Shown: one piece after another, positions 8,736 through 16,773 of the stretch
Position numbering within the stretch: position 1 is the stretch's first letter
Layout: each line of letters begins with the position of its first letter
NCBI RefSeq assembly: GCF_000350525.1
Contig: NZ_AOCN01000015.1
Span: forward strand, 310,001 to 374,000
Source of the DNA: Leucobacter salsicius M1-8
GTDB lineage: Bacteria; Actinomycetota; Actinomycetes; Actinomycetales; Microbacteriaceae
Length of the DNA: 64,000 bases
Direction: 5' to 3'
Made by a program: the position numbers and the translations under genes
Notes under the pieces: model-generated
Seen by the model: the letters and a program-made list of their open reading frames with translations, nothing else
Told to the model about the DNA's origin: nothing
Database searches by the model: none

Positions 8736-9359
8736 CACACCCTCACATCGCGCCCACCCACGATCCACGCCTAGGTATCCCTGTAACGGTTTTTCCTATC
8801 TCGATTTGAGACGCCACCCTTCACCTCTCCACCCCCATCCCCATCCCCACATACTCATCAATCCCCACCACTCACCTCAAACCTCATTCGTCATCAGCAA
8901 ATAGTTCCCCCTTATTTAGAAGAGAAAAGGAAAAGAACTCCACCTCCACCCAACTCCCCACCTCCACCCAACACACACCCCCTTTCAGAAGAAAAAAGAA
9001 AAGAACTCACACTCCCAAAAGAGCCCAGCATCCCCACCCCCAATACAGCGAAGCGTCCGCCCACGAATCTCCACCACATCATCAACCCCGTCGAGACTCC
9101 ACCACAACCCCTCTCCTCCACTCCCTTCGCTGCTACCGCTCCGCTCTCGCAGCTTGGGAGCTCCGTTCGGTGTGTGGCTCCGTCCTGTCGTGATCGCTGC
9201 TGTGGCTCCGTCGTGGCTCCGCCCTGCTGTATTGGGGGTGGGGATGTCTCTCTTCACCTGAGTCTGAGGTGACCTTCAGGTGTCTCTATTCGAGGAACTG
9301 TTTTTTGGTGAGCGACCGATACTAAGGGCATCACCCCTTTATCTCGATTGGAGACTCTC
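8736..9359. other. 624-bp non-coding stretch with local repeats
   Basis: No convincing gene on either strand. It holds two copies of a repeat of about 32 bp (8909-8942 and 8979-9010, core AAAAGAACTC), an 18-bp tandem pair CACCTCCACCCAAC(T/A)C at 8941-8976, and GTGGCTCCG three times (9174, 9202, 9213). A TTTGAGAC and a CCGATACTAAG promoter-like box precede the next gene. Strong purine/pyrimidine strand bias in 8820-9060. Confidence 0.5.
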
Positions 9360-9635
9360 ATGTCATTTCTTAAAACCTTCACCCTCACCGCTGCAGCTGT
9401 CCTCGCTCTTACGGTCGCCCCACTCTCTTCGGATGTGGCGCATGCCATTGAGACGCCTACAGACTCCGGCTATGCGACGACCATCACGATCACGGAGGAC
9501 GGAGCCCTGTCCTCGTTCGCGGGTGGCCCCGGTGAGGCGCACCTCTTCACGTCGCCTACTGAGACGGTCATCTCGACTCCTCTGTCGGTGATCATCATCA
9601 CTCAGGACGGCAGCATTTCTGCTCGTGCCGGGTGA
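9360..9635 (+). CDS. small secreted protein
   Basis: 91 residues with a clear Sec signal peptide (SFLKTFTLTAAAVLALTVAP, cleavage near AHA-IE at about residue 29). The mature part of about 60 residues is Thr/Ser/Ile-rich with two similar halves (TTITITEDGALSSFAG and SVIIITQDGSISARAG), so it may form a small beta structure. GGAGA precedes ATG 9360 by 5 nt; a TTG 12 nt upstream is less likely. No family recognised. It is one of several exported products of the element. Confidence 0.6.
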   Translation: MSFLKTFTLTAAAVLALTVAPLSSDVAHAIETPTDSGYATTITITEDGALSSFAGGPGEAHLFTSPTETVISTPLSVIIITQDGSISARAG

Positions 9636-9793
9636 CCCACTTCATTGATCCCGCTTCACTCGCCGCCCCATGGACAGCTTCGGTTCTCTGTGGGGCGGCT
9701 TCTGTATATAGGGGGAGTGATCACTGTTCGGATGGGCTCGCATGTCCGAGGTGCAAGAGACACTGCAACTCCCACAGTGAAGGAGTGTCACCC

Positions 9794-10294
9794 ATGGCTT
9801 CCACATCATCCCCTCAAAGCTCGCACCCTCAAGACCTCTCTGAGCTTGTCGGCTCTATCGAGGTAGAAGACCGCATCGCTGCTGCCTCCAACCCTGACCT
9901 CACCCCCGCCGACATCCTCACCCTCCTCAGTGACGAAGAGGTGGAGGTTAGGGAGACGCTCTGCGTCAACGCTGCCGTCTCCATCGAACAGTTGAAACTC
10001 CTCGCGGCGGATCGTGAAGCTTCGGTCAGGTTGATGATCGCAAGAGACCGGAAGATGCTCCCTGCTCTCTTGATCACCGCACTCTCCTTGGACGGCAATA
10101 AAGAAGTGGCTCAAACGGCACAGGAACACCCGAAGTATGGGGATGCCCTCAACGCTGTCCTGCTGCATGGCTGTGGGGTGGAGCCGAATCTCTCACGGGA
10201 GACGACTGTAGAGCTCCTCCGCATGATGGTGGACGTGTGGGCATGGCCGAACGGGGTTGAGGTCTGTGAGGAGATTCACCACCCAAACAACTAA
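9794..10294 (+). CDS. variant leucine-rich/HEAT-like repeat protein
   Basis: 166 residues. Residues about 20-110 carry short helical repeats (VEDRIAAASNPDLTPADILTLLSDEEVEVRETLCVNAAVSIEQL) of the same variant-LRR type as the 7696 protein. No signal peptide or membrane segment. ATG 9794 is preceded by a good AGGAG at 9781-9785; longer in-frame forms lack a ribosome site. It is a stand-alone unit ended by a hairpin terminator at 10310. Function unknown; presumably a protein- or nucleic-acid-binding scaffold. Confidence 0.6.
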   Translation: MASTSSPQSSHPQDLSELVGSIEVEDRIAAASNPDLTPADILTLLSDEEVEVRETLCVNAAVSIEQLKLLAADREASVRLMIARDRKMLPALLITALSLDGNKEVAQTAQEHPKYGDALNAVLLHGCGVEPNLSRETTVELLRMMVDVWAWPNGVEVCEEIHHPNN

Positions 10295-10309
10295 CCCACC
10301 GCACCTATT

Positions 10310-10356
10310 GGGGGCGATCCTGCAGCACACCACAGCTGTACGAGTCGCCCCTTTTT
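10310..10356 (+). terminator. hairpin terminator
   Basis: GGGGCGA ... TCGCCCC stem with internal partial pairing CTGCAG/CTGTACG, followed by a T5 tract. Confidence 0.7.
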
Positions 10357-10427
10357 CTGTGTGTGGGTGCCTGTACGTGTGACTGACTTCGGTGGCCTAG
10401 AGATGACTGAGTAAGCCATGGGGGATT

Positions 10428-10697
10428 GGGGGATTGGGGGCGTGGATCGCGGGGGCGCTGCTGCCTGATCCCGCTCCTCCGGCCCCATCAATAGCGTGCA
10501 AACGAGAGGGACAAAAACGGCATAAACATGCGGATCATGAAACCGCCACAAAAAAGATTCCCACTGAAGCGGTCAAAAACAACGCACTTTCTGTGGGCTC
10601 TTTCGAGTCCTGTCATTCTGTAAATGTCAGCACGTCAACCCCTCAAACAAAAAAGAGAGGAGCCCGGCAGACCCCAACAAGAAACGGAAACGAAAAC
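10428..10697 (+). promoter_or_regulatory. long leader, copy A, with palindrome copy 2
   Basis: This 270-bp non-coding leader is closely duplicated at 11390-11654. It contains a palindrome-type box (GCGTGCAAACGAGAGGGACAAA near 10495), the conserved string ACATGCGGATCATG, and a conserved GTGGGCTCTTTCGA ... TGTCATTCTGTAAATGTCAGC segment at 10593-10630 whose TGTAAAT could be a -10 box. Conservation of so long a leader suggests regulation beyond a simple promoter. Confidence 0.5.
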
Positions 10698-11186
10698 ATG
10701 ACGATCACTAATGTCACCCTCACCGAGACAACGCCTGAAGCGACTGAGCTTATGAGCACCCTCATCACAAAAGCCCTCACCTCCACTTGTGAGAGCACAT
10801 GCTTCGAGGTCATGCTCAAGCTGAATGCTGCAGGTGAGAAGATTCCTGAAGCTCTCGCTGAGAGGGTTCTCGGCCCTCGATCCGATTTTGATGAGCGGAT
10901 GAAAGCTATAGAGGACGAAAGGTTCATCTACTTCCTTGAAGAGAAGCTCGGGGAGCACACTACGGACGAGCATGAGCTCCGTGCCATCGCCACCATACTC
11001 AGTATCTATCAATGCAATGAGCAGTATGGCGGTTGTGAATGCGAGTACTTCGAGCTCCTCGACGTGCTCCATGAGAAGGCAGATAAGTACGGCATGCGGG
11101 ACTGTGTGACAGACAGCGCCCTTGAATCCTTAGCCTATGAGTTGGCGTACAACGATTGGCTAGGCCGCTCAAACCTCAGCGCATAA
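10698..11186 (+). CDS. element-specific repeat protein, short paralogue
   Basis: 162 residues. It has one copy of a unit of about 37 residues (CESTCFEVMLKLNAAGEKIPEALAERVLG) that occurs seven times in the next gene, then an acidic tail containing LLDVLHEKADKYGM, which resembles the tail of that gene. No signal peptide. The ATG at 10698 ends the string GGAAACGAAAACATGA, which is shared with the next gene's start; no strong ribosome site is visible. Clearly a paralogue of the 11655 protein with fewer repeats. Function unknown. Confidence 0.6.
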   Translation: MTITNVTLTETTPEATELMSTLITKALTSTCESTCFEVMLKLNAAGEKIPEALAERVLGPRSDFDERMKAIEDERFIYFLEEKLGEHTTDEHELRAIATILSIYQCNEQYGGCECEYFELLDVLHEKADKYGMRDCVTDSALESLAYELAYNDWLGRSNLSA

Positions 11187-11654
11187 ATGTGGAACAAGCC
11201 ACAGGGCTACTCATCGACCATGAAGCCCGATGAAGTTCACTACCTCTGACGATCCACGAAGGGGAGTAGGCCACACCCACCCGACATGCTAACCAAACGG
11301 TCCTGCAGCATACGAACAGCTGCAGGACCGTTTCTTGTATCCCCACTCACGGCGAAGAGATTTGAGACCTCTACGAGATAAGCCCTTGGCGGATTGAGGG
11401 CGTGGATCGTGGGGGTGGGGGTGTGTGATCCGCTCTTCCGTCCCTGCTAATAGCGTGCACGAGCAAGGGACAAAAAACGGCACAAACATGCGGATCATGG
11501 AACCGTCACAAAAAGATTCCCACTGAGACAGCTCAAAACGGCCCTTTCGACGTGGGCTCTTTCGACTTCTGTCATTCTGTAAATGTCAGCCCGTCCACCT
11601 CAACCCAACGGAGGAGGAACCACAGCAGACCTAAACAGAAATGGAAACAAAAAC
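11187..11654 (+). promoter_or_regulatory. intergenic with terminator and leader copy B
   Basis: A perfect 14-bp hairpin AAACGGTCCTGCAG/CTGCAGGACCGTTT (11295-11333) is followed by TTTGAGAC and then the second copy of the duplicated leader (from about 11390). Palindrome copy 3 at 11440-11477 has GTCCCTGCT ... GCGTGCAC ... AGCAAGGGAC, a good inverted repeat. Confidence 0.6.
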
Positions 11655-12845
11655 ATGACCACCAACCTCACCAAAGCATCATCCGCAGCAGCAGAAATCA
11701 CCTACATTTTTAAGCTTGAAGACATAGCAGGCAGTTTCAGGAGCGCTCTTCTCAAGGAGGTTATTGATGCCATAGATGAAAGCACCTACTTTGAGGTGAT
11801 CCGGTCCCTAGCTGCTTCACATGACGAAGTTCCTTTCTCGCTGCTTGAAAAAATGCATGATCCGGGAGTGACGCAAAATGCTGACCCGAGCGAATGCTTC
11901 AAGCTTCTGACCCACCTCATCTCGACAGGTCTTCACCGTCTCCCATACCCACTCTTTGAGCGGGCATGCGTTGAGGAGGTGGTCCGGTCTGCTGATGCTG
12001 AGACCTGTTATGACGTGCTGACTGAGCTTGGCTTCTCAGACCAACCCGTACCTCGCCCACTCGCCAAAAGGGCGCTTACTTTGTGGGGGAGCGATGTCCC
12101 CGACGATTTTGGGTTTGACGTACCGGAGGCGGTTTTTCGCGCGGCTGACCCGAACACTTCTTTCGCAGTGGTGAGTGAGCGAATCGAAGAAATCTTAGAC
12201 CTCCCCTTCTCACTGATTGAGAGCGCAAGCGTTAGTGATGCTCTCCTCACCGCTGACCCGAACATTTCTTTCTCGATACTGCGTGAGCTCATCAAGGCCG
12301 ACCTGCCGCTCCCCTACTCACTCATAGAGAGGGCCTGCAGTAGCGAAGCTTTCCTCGCCGACCCGGACTTCACTTTCATCGTGCTGACCGCGCTTGACGC
12401 TTCATCCGCAGACAGCATCCCACGCCCGCTCGCCGATAGTGCACTTGGCATATGGCAGCGAGTCCTTACAGCTCCTGAGGAAGTGCTTAGCGAGTACTAC
12501 TATGACTGCGAGCTCAGCGACCTATATGAAGCTCTCGCACCTGCTGCCGCTCCCCGCGCATGCTTCAACGCGATACTCTCCCTCGCAGCTCTAGGGAAAG
12601 AACTACCCCTCCCCCTTGTGGAGGAAGCGCTCGGGCTACCTGCATGGTGGAGCTTCATTGACGACCTCGCACAGCACTACGACGAGAACTGCCCTGACTC
12701 TAACCACGACAAACACGAAGGGTGCCTCCACGAGGTTCTTGACAATATCCTCGTGGAGCTCGCTGACAACTTTGGCCTTGAAGAGGAGTACGCCGCGCAT
12801 GGCGTTGAGCTCACGGACATCTTGATGGATACATGCCGGGGGTAA
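11655..12845 (+). CDS. element-specific repeat protein, long paralogue (seven units)
   Basis: 396 residues built almost entirely of seven units of about 37 residues with the pattern ADPxxxFxxLxxLxxxxxPLPxxLxExA (for example LTADPNISFSILRELIKADLPLPYSLIERACS). Each unit would form two helices, giving an alpha solenoid. The C-terminal 65 residues are acidic and match the tail of the upstream paralogue. No signal peptide or catalytic motif. The unit-number difference between the neighbouring paralogues points to repeat expansion. No known family recognised. Confidence 0.65.
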   Translation: MTTNLTKASSAAAEITYIFKLEDIAGSFRSALLKEVIDAIDESTYFEVIRSLAASHDEVPFSLLEKMHDPGVTQNADPSECFKLLTHLISTGLHRLPYPLFERACVEEVVRSADAETCYDVLTELGFSDQPVPRPLAKRALTLWGSDVPDDFGFDVPEAVFRAADPNTSFAVVSERIEEILDLPFSLIESASVSDALLTADPNISFSILRELIKADLPLPYSLIERACSSEAFLADPDFTFIVLTALDASSADSIPRPLADSALGIWQRVLTAPEEVLSEYYYDCELSDLYEALAPAAAPRACFNAILSLAALGKELPLPLVEEALGLPAWWSFIDDLAQHYDENCPDSNHDKHEGCLHEVLDNILVELADNFGLEEEYAAHGVELTDILMDTCRG

Positions 12846-13199
12846 GTAGGAAAGGCATGCACAGTATTAATGGGGGACTAATCGTGCCCGACCCACTTCG
12901 ATCCCATTGAATAAGCGTGCACAAATGGGGACAAATCATGATCCCGCCCACGCCGTGAACGGCTGAGTAACCCTCAAGGCTGCACACGAAGATGCCGCCC
13001 AACTCACCGCCCATGCGCTCGGTGCTTGTCGCTCAGCGCATCCTGCAAAGCTTTGAGGTTATCTAAACCCTCAAAGCCTGCAAAACCCCGCTCGTGTCTG
13101 CTTCTGAGACGCGAGCCGTTAGATATATATCAGGTAACCAATCGAACAACTGTCGAGAGGAGCCCACCCCAAAAATCACAATCCAAAGGAGAAATAAGA
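12846..13199 (+). promoter_or_regulatory. intergenic with two palindrome copies and a promoter-like box
   Basis: A degenerate palindrome copy at 12853-12880 (GCATGCAC ... GGGGGAC) and a better one at 12902-12936 (TCCCATTG ... GCGTGCACaAATGGGGACAAA). GCCGTTAGATATA at 13115-13127 is a likely -10 region for the small gene at 13200. No convincing gene here. Confidence 0.55.
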
Positions 13200-13379
13200 A
13201 TGAACACCGAAGAGACCACCGCCAACACGAACAACAACCTTGATACCTACCCGCCCGTAGCTACAGAGGAATCAAGCGAAAACCATAGCCTTCATGATCC
13301 TGCCGACTACACCATATGGGGGCAGGGCAGTCAGGGCGAGCCTGTGCTCATAATGACAGTCACTCATACGAGTGCATGA
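13200..13379 (+). CDS. small hypothetical protein
   Basis: 59 residues: polar and acidic, Thr/Asn-rich at the N-terminus and ending in a short hydrophobic strand (EPVLIMTVTHTSA). ATG 13200 has an excellent AAAGGAG ribosome site 7 nt upstream; a longer in-frame reading from 13026 crosses the promoter box and is rejected. It stands alone between a promoter-like box (13115) and a strong terminator (13415). No family recognised. Confidence 0.55.
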   Translation: MNTEETTANTNNNLDTYPPVATEESSENHSLHDPADYTIWGQGSQGEPVLIMTVTHTSA

Positions 13380-13414
13380 TGGTGCATGTGGGTGAAATAG
13401 CACCACTCACCACC

Positions 13415-13461
13415 GCCCCGCCCTGCTCAGTCAAAACCGAGTTGGGCGGGGCTCGTTTTTT
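13415..13461 (+). terminator. hairpin terminator
   Basis: GCCCCGCCC ... GGGCGGGGC with a T-run (13455-13460) that merges with the left arm of palindrome copy 6. Confidence 0.85.
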
Positions 13462-13499
13462 GTCCCCACGACTATGCACACATTTAACGGGGACAGAAA
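13456..13499. repeat. palindrome copy 6
   Basis: TTTTTGTCCCC at the terminator T-run, TATGCACACA in the centre and GGGGACAGAAA at 13489-13499. It lies in the 279-bp gap before the 13659 gene. Confidence 0.7.
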
Positions 13500-13587
13500 C
13501 GAGGCTCACACCCGGAAACCGGATAGTGCCATCCTCATCCACCACCACCCGAAACCCCGAAAGCCTGCAAAGTTTCGTTTTGTGCGT

Positions 13588-13613
13588 CTCAAAATCGACC
13601 GCCGTTAGGTATG
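13588..13613 (+). promoter_or_regulatory. promoter-like box
   Basis: CTCAAAATCGAC followed by GCCGTTAGGTATG. The second part recurs at 13115, 22812 and 24900 (GCYGTTAGNTAT), each time 35-75 bp upstream of a start codon. Confidence 0.55.
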
Positions 13614-13658
13614 TAAATAAGCCCCCATTCAGGCTTACTTACCGAAAAGAGACACAAA

Positions 13659-14270
13659 ATGAATATCGCCACCCTGACCCCCGCAGACCGCTTCAGCGAA
13701 GACCTCATCCACGACTTCGATGAAGGCTTCGTTGGATACCAAGTCGCCGAGCCTTTCAATATCCGTGAGAAGCTCGCTCTCCCGGAGTGGGACCTCACCT
13801 TCGATGACGCCCTCACCTACAGTGATCAGAGCCTGATCGCAAAGCACCCCACAGTCTCGGAAACGAGCCTCCTCATTCTTGCGATGCGTGAGGATACGAC
13901 GGTCTACGCACTCCTCCAAATCGCAGAGAACACCCAAAACCCCTCCGTCACGAATACAGTGCTGCGCGAAGTAGGGTCCCGTCTTGAAGACTGCTCCGTC
14001 GCAGCTGCAGTAATCGCAGAGCACCCCTCAGTCGGTCTTGAGCTGCTCGCAGACCTAATGGAGAGGGAGCTTACCCGGACTGTCCGCTCCATCATCTTCA
14101 TTGAAGCTTGTGTCGAGAGCTACTACTTCTCTGAGGCGTGCCACCTACTCGCTGCTCGCGACGTGCCCCTGCCTGAGTGTTGGCAGGCTCGCCTCATCGC
14201 TGAAGCTGCACACCTCTCGATGACCTGCCTCGACGCAGAGACCCTCACTGCCCTCGAAGGGTGGATGTAA
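13659..14270 (+). CDS. repeat-containing hypothetical protein
   Basis: 203 residues. The middle (about 60-130) has variant-LRR-like units (SLIAKHPTVSETSLLILAMRED, then VAAAVIAEHPSVGLELLADLM). Residues 145-180 resemble one unit of the 11655-type repeat (YYFSEACHLLAARDVPLPECWQARLI), so this protein links the two repeat families of the element. Soluble, with no signal peptide. AAGAGA precedes the ATG. The next gene starts 3 nt after its stop, so they are probably co-translated. Function unknown. Confidence 0.6.
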   Translation: MNIATLTPADRFSEDLIHDFDEGFVGYQVAEPFNIREKLALPEWDLTFDDALTYSDQSLIAKHPTVSETSLLILAMREDTTVYALLQIAENTQNPSVTNTVLREVGSRLEDCSVAAAVIAEHPSVGLELLADLMERELTRTVRSIIFIEACVESYYFSEACHLLAARDVPLPECWQARLIAEAAHLSMTCLDAETLTALEGWM

Positions 14271-14273
14271 ATC

Positions 14274-14510
14274 ATGGATAGCTTGAGTAACCTCGACCTT
14301 ATTGAGCTCCTGCATCTCGCGGAAACCTCAACCTCAGCTGACACTCTCGACCACCTCATCGAGCACACCCGCTTCGTCACGATCCAAGAGACCGCCCTCG
14401 CCAATCGCCACATCTCTCGCGACACCGTTGAGCGCCTCAGTGAGGACTACTTCCACCCGCTTTACTACTCTGCGCGAGAGCGGCTCAAAAAAATGCGGAG
14501 AAGCACCTGA
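14274..14510 (+). CDS. small repeat-type protein
   Basis: 78 residues, helical, with two short units (LIELLHLAETSTSADTLDHLIEHTRFVTIQETALANRHISRDTVERLSED) matching the variant-LRR style of the preceding protein. The tail is basic (RERLKKMRRST). It begins 3 nt after the 13659 gene and shares its unit; two hairpin terminators follow. It may be a partner or a split-off part of the preceding protein. Confidence 0.55.
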   Translation: MDSLSNLDLIELLHLAETSTSADTLDHLIEHTRFVTIQETALANRHISRDTVERLSEDYFHPLYYSARERLKKMRRST

Positions 14511-14579
14511 ACGCCTCACATCAATCAGCCGATACTAAGTATGAGGAAATCTTTCTCCTCTATCTCTCGGTATCAAAAG

Positions 14580-14622
14580 AACCGCCCCCTCTTCGTCGTC
14601 ATGGAGGGGGCGGTTCTTTTTG
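14580..14622 (+). terminator. hairpin terminator
   Basis: AACCGCCCCCTC / GAGGGGGCGGTT with a T5 run. Confidence 0.85.
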
Positions 14623-14653
14623 TCTGCAGGTGACTGCTCTGCCGCTTCTTCTG

Positions 14654-14688
14654 ACGCCCTACAGCCTGACTCGCTGTAGGGCGTTTTT
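14654..14688 (+). terminator. second, tandem hairpin terminator
   Basis: ACGCCCTACAG / CTGTAGGGCGT then T5. Two strong terminators within 110 bp insulate the next unit. Confidence 0.85.
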
Positions 14689-14735
14689 GGTGTCTGAAAT
14701 CGGGGCGCTCAAGACCCTCCTATCTGCCGATATTT
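14684..14735 (+). promoter_or_regulatory. two-block promoter module, copy 1
   Basis: TTTTTGGTGTCTGAAATCGG, exactly 20 unrelated bases, then CTGCCGATATTT. The same two blocks with the same gap occur at 21166-21217. Here they precede the SprT-like gene, about 75 bp from its ATG. Confidence 0.65.
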
Positions 14736-14810
14736 ATTCACGAACGATGTCCCCCTCTGTCCTGAGTGTAGGGGGAGGCACTTACCGAATGAAGAAAGAA
14801 GGTTACAAAT

Positions 14811-15644
14811 ATGTGTAGATCAATCGCTGATGGGGGCCGCCGATGCCCGGGAACCGGACCGGCAAAATCGGACACACCCCTCGCCTCTGCCCCGAAGCTG
14901 TCGAGGGTGGGAGTTGATACCGCCCCACCCTCGACAGCTTCGCCACCCACTTCGCCAACGCCTGAGTCTGCCCCGTCACTAAATCCGGAGACGGAGAACT
15001 TTAACATTCTCCTCACAGCTGACCCTAAGGAGTGGCTCGCCCGTCCATGGAAGCTGCGAAAGAAAATCATCGAAGATGCACTTGGTGAAGCTGTGGAAAT
15101 CCTCATGGAGCATCCTGACGTGAAAAATGAAGGCCCCGGGTATGTGTATGACTCTGCCCCCACATTCGACAGATGGAGTCAATCCACCACCACTCTCGGA
15201 AAGGCTCGGCTGAGCTACTACACAGCTGCACCCCACCGTTTCACGCGCACCATCGAACTATCAGACAAGCGGGGACGCTATGCAGAGCCGAGAACCCTCG
15301 CCATCCTCCTCGCTCATGAACTCGCCCACACCCTCGCGCCCCCAAGTGCTGCACATGGTGAGACGTGGGTGAAAATGTTTCGCCTCACACAGGCCGCGCT
15401 TCAGGTGCCTGAAACCTCAACCTCTACTCACACCCCCACAGACATTGAGTACGCCGCTGAGCTCGCCGCCGCCAAGAAAAAGCGAGAGAACGCCCCATGG
15501 CAGGGGACATGCCCTCAAGGGCACGCATATGCTCGTGGACGCAAACCGGCAGGTCGCTATAGCTGCCGCCCATGTCTTGAAGACCGGAAGCCCGCCACCA
15601 TCACTTTTACTCGTAACGAAAATAGAGGAGGTGGAAAGAAATGA
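14811..15644 (+). CDS. SprT-like zinc metalloprotease with N-terminal Cys tag
   Basis: 277 residues. The tag MCRSIADGGRRC (1-12) is followed by a Pro/Ser/Thr-rich linker to about 60. A metallopeptidase domain then has LLAHELAH (His169, Glu170, His173) and a third ligand in AAHGETW (His182), the SprT layout of HExxH plus HGxxW/F. A C-terminal zinc ribbon (TCPQGHAY ... YSCRPC, Cys234, Cys252, Cys255) is also typical of SprT. SprT/Spartan proteins cleave DNA-crosslinked or DNA-bound proteins, so a role in protecting or processing element DNA is plausible. Its stop overlaps the next small gene (ATGA). Confidence 0.75.
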   Translation: MCRSIADGGRRCPGTGPAKSDTPLASAPKLSRVGVDTAPPSTASPPTSPTPESAPSLNPETENFNILLTADPKEWLARPWKLRKKIIEDALGEAVEILMEHPDVKNEGPGYVYDSAPTFDRWSQSTTTLGKARLSYYTAAPHRFTRTIELSDKRGRYAEPRTLAILLAHELAHTLAPPSAAHGETWVKMFRLTQAALQVPETSTSTHTPTDIEYAAELAAAKKKRENAPWQGTCPQGHAYARGRKPAGRYSCRPCLEDRKPATITFTRNENRGGGKK

Positions 15645-15757
15645 ATCCGTCACATACTGAGCTCGAAACTGTACTCGACCCTGTCGCAGACATTCAGTGG
15701 CAGAGCATCACAACCTACGACGCGGATGGCCTCATCATCAGTGTCGAAATCGACTAA
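15641..15757 (+). CDS. very small protein coupled to the SprT-like gene
   Basis: 38 residues, starting at ATG 15641 inside the TGA of the upstream gene, with a near-perfect AGGAGGTG at 15626-15633. Acidic, hydrophobic at the end (DGLIISVEID). The strong ribosome site and ATGA overlap support real translation. A 23-bp hairpin follows directly. No family recognised. Confidence 0.5.
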   Translation: MNPSHTELETVLDPVADIQWQSITTYDADGLIISVEID

Positions 15758-15760
15758 CTG

Positions 15761-15816
15761 CACACGCACGCATGAACCCCCTCCCGGCCCGGTGAGGGGG
15801 TTCATGCGTGCGTGTG
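15761..15816. terminator. exceptionally long perfect hairpin
   Basis: 23-bp perfect stem (arms 15761-15783 and 15794-15816) with a 10-nt loop CCGGCCCGGT. No T-tract. It probably stops transcription or protects the 3' end. Confidence 0.7.
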
Positions 15817-15924
15817 GGACGTAGCTGAAAACTGCTGCAGGCCACTCTTCAGTCTGAGACGCACGCATGAGCCCAATCTCCCGATATATATCCGTGACCC
15901 CCACAGATATCAAGGAGAACCCTC

Positions 15925-16686
15925 ATGAGCTACCCCACACCACCCGTCCACCTCACTACCGAGCAGGACCCGAAAGCCACTCCCAAGCGTGTAGCAGTGA
16001 TCGCCCTTATCCTGCTGCTCATAACGGCAGGCATCCTCGCGCTTCTCATCTCGCTGCTTCCAAAGCCTGCCCCTGTGAAGCCCGCACCGAAGCCTGCCAC
16101 CCCAACGGTTGAGGAGCCCGCCCTGATCGAGGAGCTCATCACTCTCCGTCAGGGCTTCAAGAAAGCACCCTCATGGACCTGCCTCTCGGCGGAAGGGGTC
16201 ATCACTCTGAGTGACACCGCCCCGAAGCGTGAAGACTTGTGGGCTCCCATGACCAAGAAAGCAGCCCTCTCTAACGGTGGCGAACAGGTCGCATGGGGAA
16301 CCCCGTCCTGCACTCTTTTTATTCAGCCCACTGACGACAACACCGCCCGCATGAACACCCTCATCACCGAAGCCGGAGCAGCCGCAGGCGCAGACGAATA
16401 TGCCGACCTCGACGCTGACGGCATGTATCTCGTGAAAGTCACGACCGCTTCAGGGGCTGATGACCCCTACGTGGGAGTGGACGCTGTAGCCCTCTCACTG
16501 CTTCGCGCTCGTGATGGAGTGGGCACCCACACAGACCCGGTTCCCGTAGGCGCTCCGACTCCTGAAGTTTTTGAGCTGCTGCGCGCCACCACGACTGCCA
16601 CAGACGACAGCCTCAGGGAGATGGAGGAGGTGAGCGATGAGACAGTCAGTAAGGTCATCAAAATACTTACTGATGTACAGCACTAG
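15925..16686 (+). CDS. single-pass membrane protein
   Basis: 253 residues. A cytoplasmic N-terminus of about 24 residues, one membrane helix (about 25-49, VAVIALILLLITAGILALLISLL), a Pro/Lys-rich stalk (PKPAPVKPAPKPATPTVEE), then an outside domain of about 190 residues with no recognised fold. It has two cysteines (WTCLS and PSCTL) that could form a disulphide. AAGGAG precedes the ATG, and a CCGATATATA box with an upstream TGAGACG lies about 45-75 bp before it. It could be part of the surface apparatus. Function unknown. Confidence 0.65.
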   Translation: MSYPTPPVHLTTEQDPKATPKRVAVIALILLLITAGILALLISLLPKPAPVKPAPKPATPTVEEPALIEELITLRQGFKKAPSWTCLSAEGVITLSDTAPKREDLWAPMTKKAALSNGGEQVAWGTPSCTLFIQPTDDNTARMNTLITEAGAAAGADEYADLDADGMYLVKVTTASGADDPYVGVDAVALSLLRARDGVGTHTDPVPVGAPTPEVFELLRATTTATDDSLREMEEVSDETVSKVIKILTDVQH

Positions 16687-16711
16687 TCACGAATATAGTT
16701 TCCTCACAAAC

Positions 16712-16750
16712 ACGACGCCCCCACTCAATAAATCTGAGTGGGGGCGTCGT
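16712..16750. terminator. bidirectional hairpin terminator
   Basis: ACGACGCCCCCACTCA pairs perfectly with TGAGTGGGGGCGTCGT, between convergent genes. Confidence 0.8.
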
Positions 16751-16773
16751 TGTGCTTTCATCACCAAGGGGGG

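Noticed and set aside
8912..9257. Minus-strand frames in the repeat-rich stretch
   Set aside because: Gly/Ser/Val-rich low-complexity products caused by the purine/pyrimidine bias; no start signals.
13026..13199. Upstream extension of the 13200 small gene
   Set aside because: Crosses the promoter-like box; a strong ribosome site marks 13200.
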